Of a stretch of DNA of 64,000 nt, positions 63,643-64,000 are shown piece by piece (positions within the stretch are counted from its first letter, which is position 1; the number at the start of each line of letters is the position of its first letter). The stretch is from Arthrobacter terricola. GTDB taxonomy: Bacteria; Actinomycetota; Actinomycetes; Actinomycetales; Micrococcaceae. The stretch lies in contig NZ_SMRU01000028.1 of assembly GCF_004354015.1 (NCBI RefSeq), forward strand, positions 1 to 64,000, read 5' to 3'. The notes beneath the pieces are model-generated. The model made no database searches. It was not told where the DNA came from and saw only the letters and a program-made list of their open reading frames with translations. The position numbers and the translations under genes were made by a program.

Positions 63643-64000
63643 CCCAGCAAGCCAATCCCGGGAGATGCGTTGCTGATTCTGGCCTTCGAAACGGCCGCAG
63701 GTCTCGTCGGGGTGCAATATCCTCGCCTGCCTCCGGAAAAACAGCCACGAAACGCAGTGAGACACCATTCCTGCCCTCAAGCGGGCCGTTTCCGGCCCCG
63801 TTCCGGACGAGATATGACAAGACATGACCAGACGATGAGTACGGCCCGGTTGTGGTCAAAATCCGGCCGGGGTTGGCCAAATCCGTTATGTTTGCGGGCC
63901 ATAAGCGGCTGGCAACAGGACAGGTCACAGCATTCCTGGACGGTGGCCTGCTGTGCCGCGAACCTCCTGGGCCCGGCGGCCGCCCGACATGATGGCTTGT

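Larger units (their letters stand above)
62194..64000. other. Long gene-poor region at the right edge
   Basis: About 1.8 kb with several open frames on both strands but none with recognisable content; the longest (minus 63200-63928, plus 62611-63324) are low-complexity. It holds a GAGCGNAGCGAG-type repeated word near 62390-62505, the 65-base tandem repeat, a GGCTGTGG hairpin and two palindromes. It resembles the noncoding part of a replicon (replication, partition or mobilisation) rather than a decayed operon. Confidence 0.5.

Noticed and set aside
63200..63928. A 242-codon minus-strand frame at the right edge.
   Set aside because: Low-complexity, Pro/Ala/Arg-rich, overlaps palindromes and has no recognisable domain.

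Overview
The window is high-GC DNA with short intergenic spacers, frequent ATGA stop/start overlaps, GTG and TTG starts, and gene families typical of soil actinomycetes: CsbD, a TipAS-type MerR regulator, a GCS2-type ligase, Lsr2, DUF6194 and a GGDEF-EAL protein. An Arthrobacter/Pseudarthrobacter-like member of the Micrococcaceae is the best guess; the genus is inference.

Region A (1 to about 30.5 kb) is an accessory, chromosome-like stretch on both strands. It opens with a decayed transposition-ATPase fragment. Then come a STAS-like protein, a GGDEF-EAL protein next to a methyltransferase, membrane proteins, an ECF sigma factor overlapping its likely membrane partner, a DHFR-fold reductase, an ankyrin protein beside a frameshifted zeta-toxin-like remnant, an HTH protein with a palindromic operator, many small membrane proteins, a MerR regulator and a GNAT acetyltransferase. 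A stress-type cluster follows (SRPBCC, DUF1508-like, CsbD, a proline-rich protein, a SAP-like protein, an iron-permease-family protein and a GCS2 ligase), then an SGNH hydrolase and a stand-alone AICAR transformylase.

Region B (about 30.5 to 62.2 kb) is organised quite differently. Almost every gene is on the minus strand and most products are DNA-transaction or AAA+ proteins. Reading with transcription, from right to left, they are: an HNH-like fragment and three overlapping small genes including a DUF3846 protein; a RecJ-like DHH phosphoesterase overlapping a CPBP membrane protease, with a divergent Lsr2 gene; a 444-bp iteron field (candidate origin); an SF3 primase-helicase; a family B DNA polymerase; a VRR-NUC nuclease; a glutaredoxin broken by a +1 frameshift; a SNF2-like helicase; a plus-strand two-gene cassette (class IV aminotransferase and HTH-FGE protein) inserted between truncated genes; a PrimPol-type primase; a MoxR ATPase; a VWA protein; a ClpA/B-like double AAA+ unfoldase; and a UvrD-like SF1 helicase. 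This is close to a self-contained replisome (PolB, two primase-type proteins, three helicases, nucleases) with its own chaperone or remodelling block. I see no terminase, portal, capsid, tail, integrase, relaxase or ParA in the window.

Region C (62.2 to 64 kb) has no gene I can support. It holds a 65-bp tandem repeat, a GGCTGTGG hairpin and two 16-bp perfect palindromes, which suits a replication, partition or regulatory region. Regions B and C most likely belong to a large extrachromosomal or integrated replicon (a plasmid, or a phage-plasmid with its structural genes outside the window). The PolB replisome with its iteron field, and the MoxR/VWA/Clp block beside it, are the best candidates for an undescribed system.
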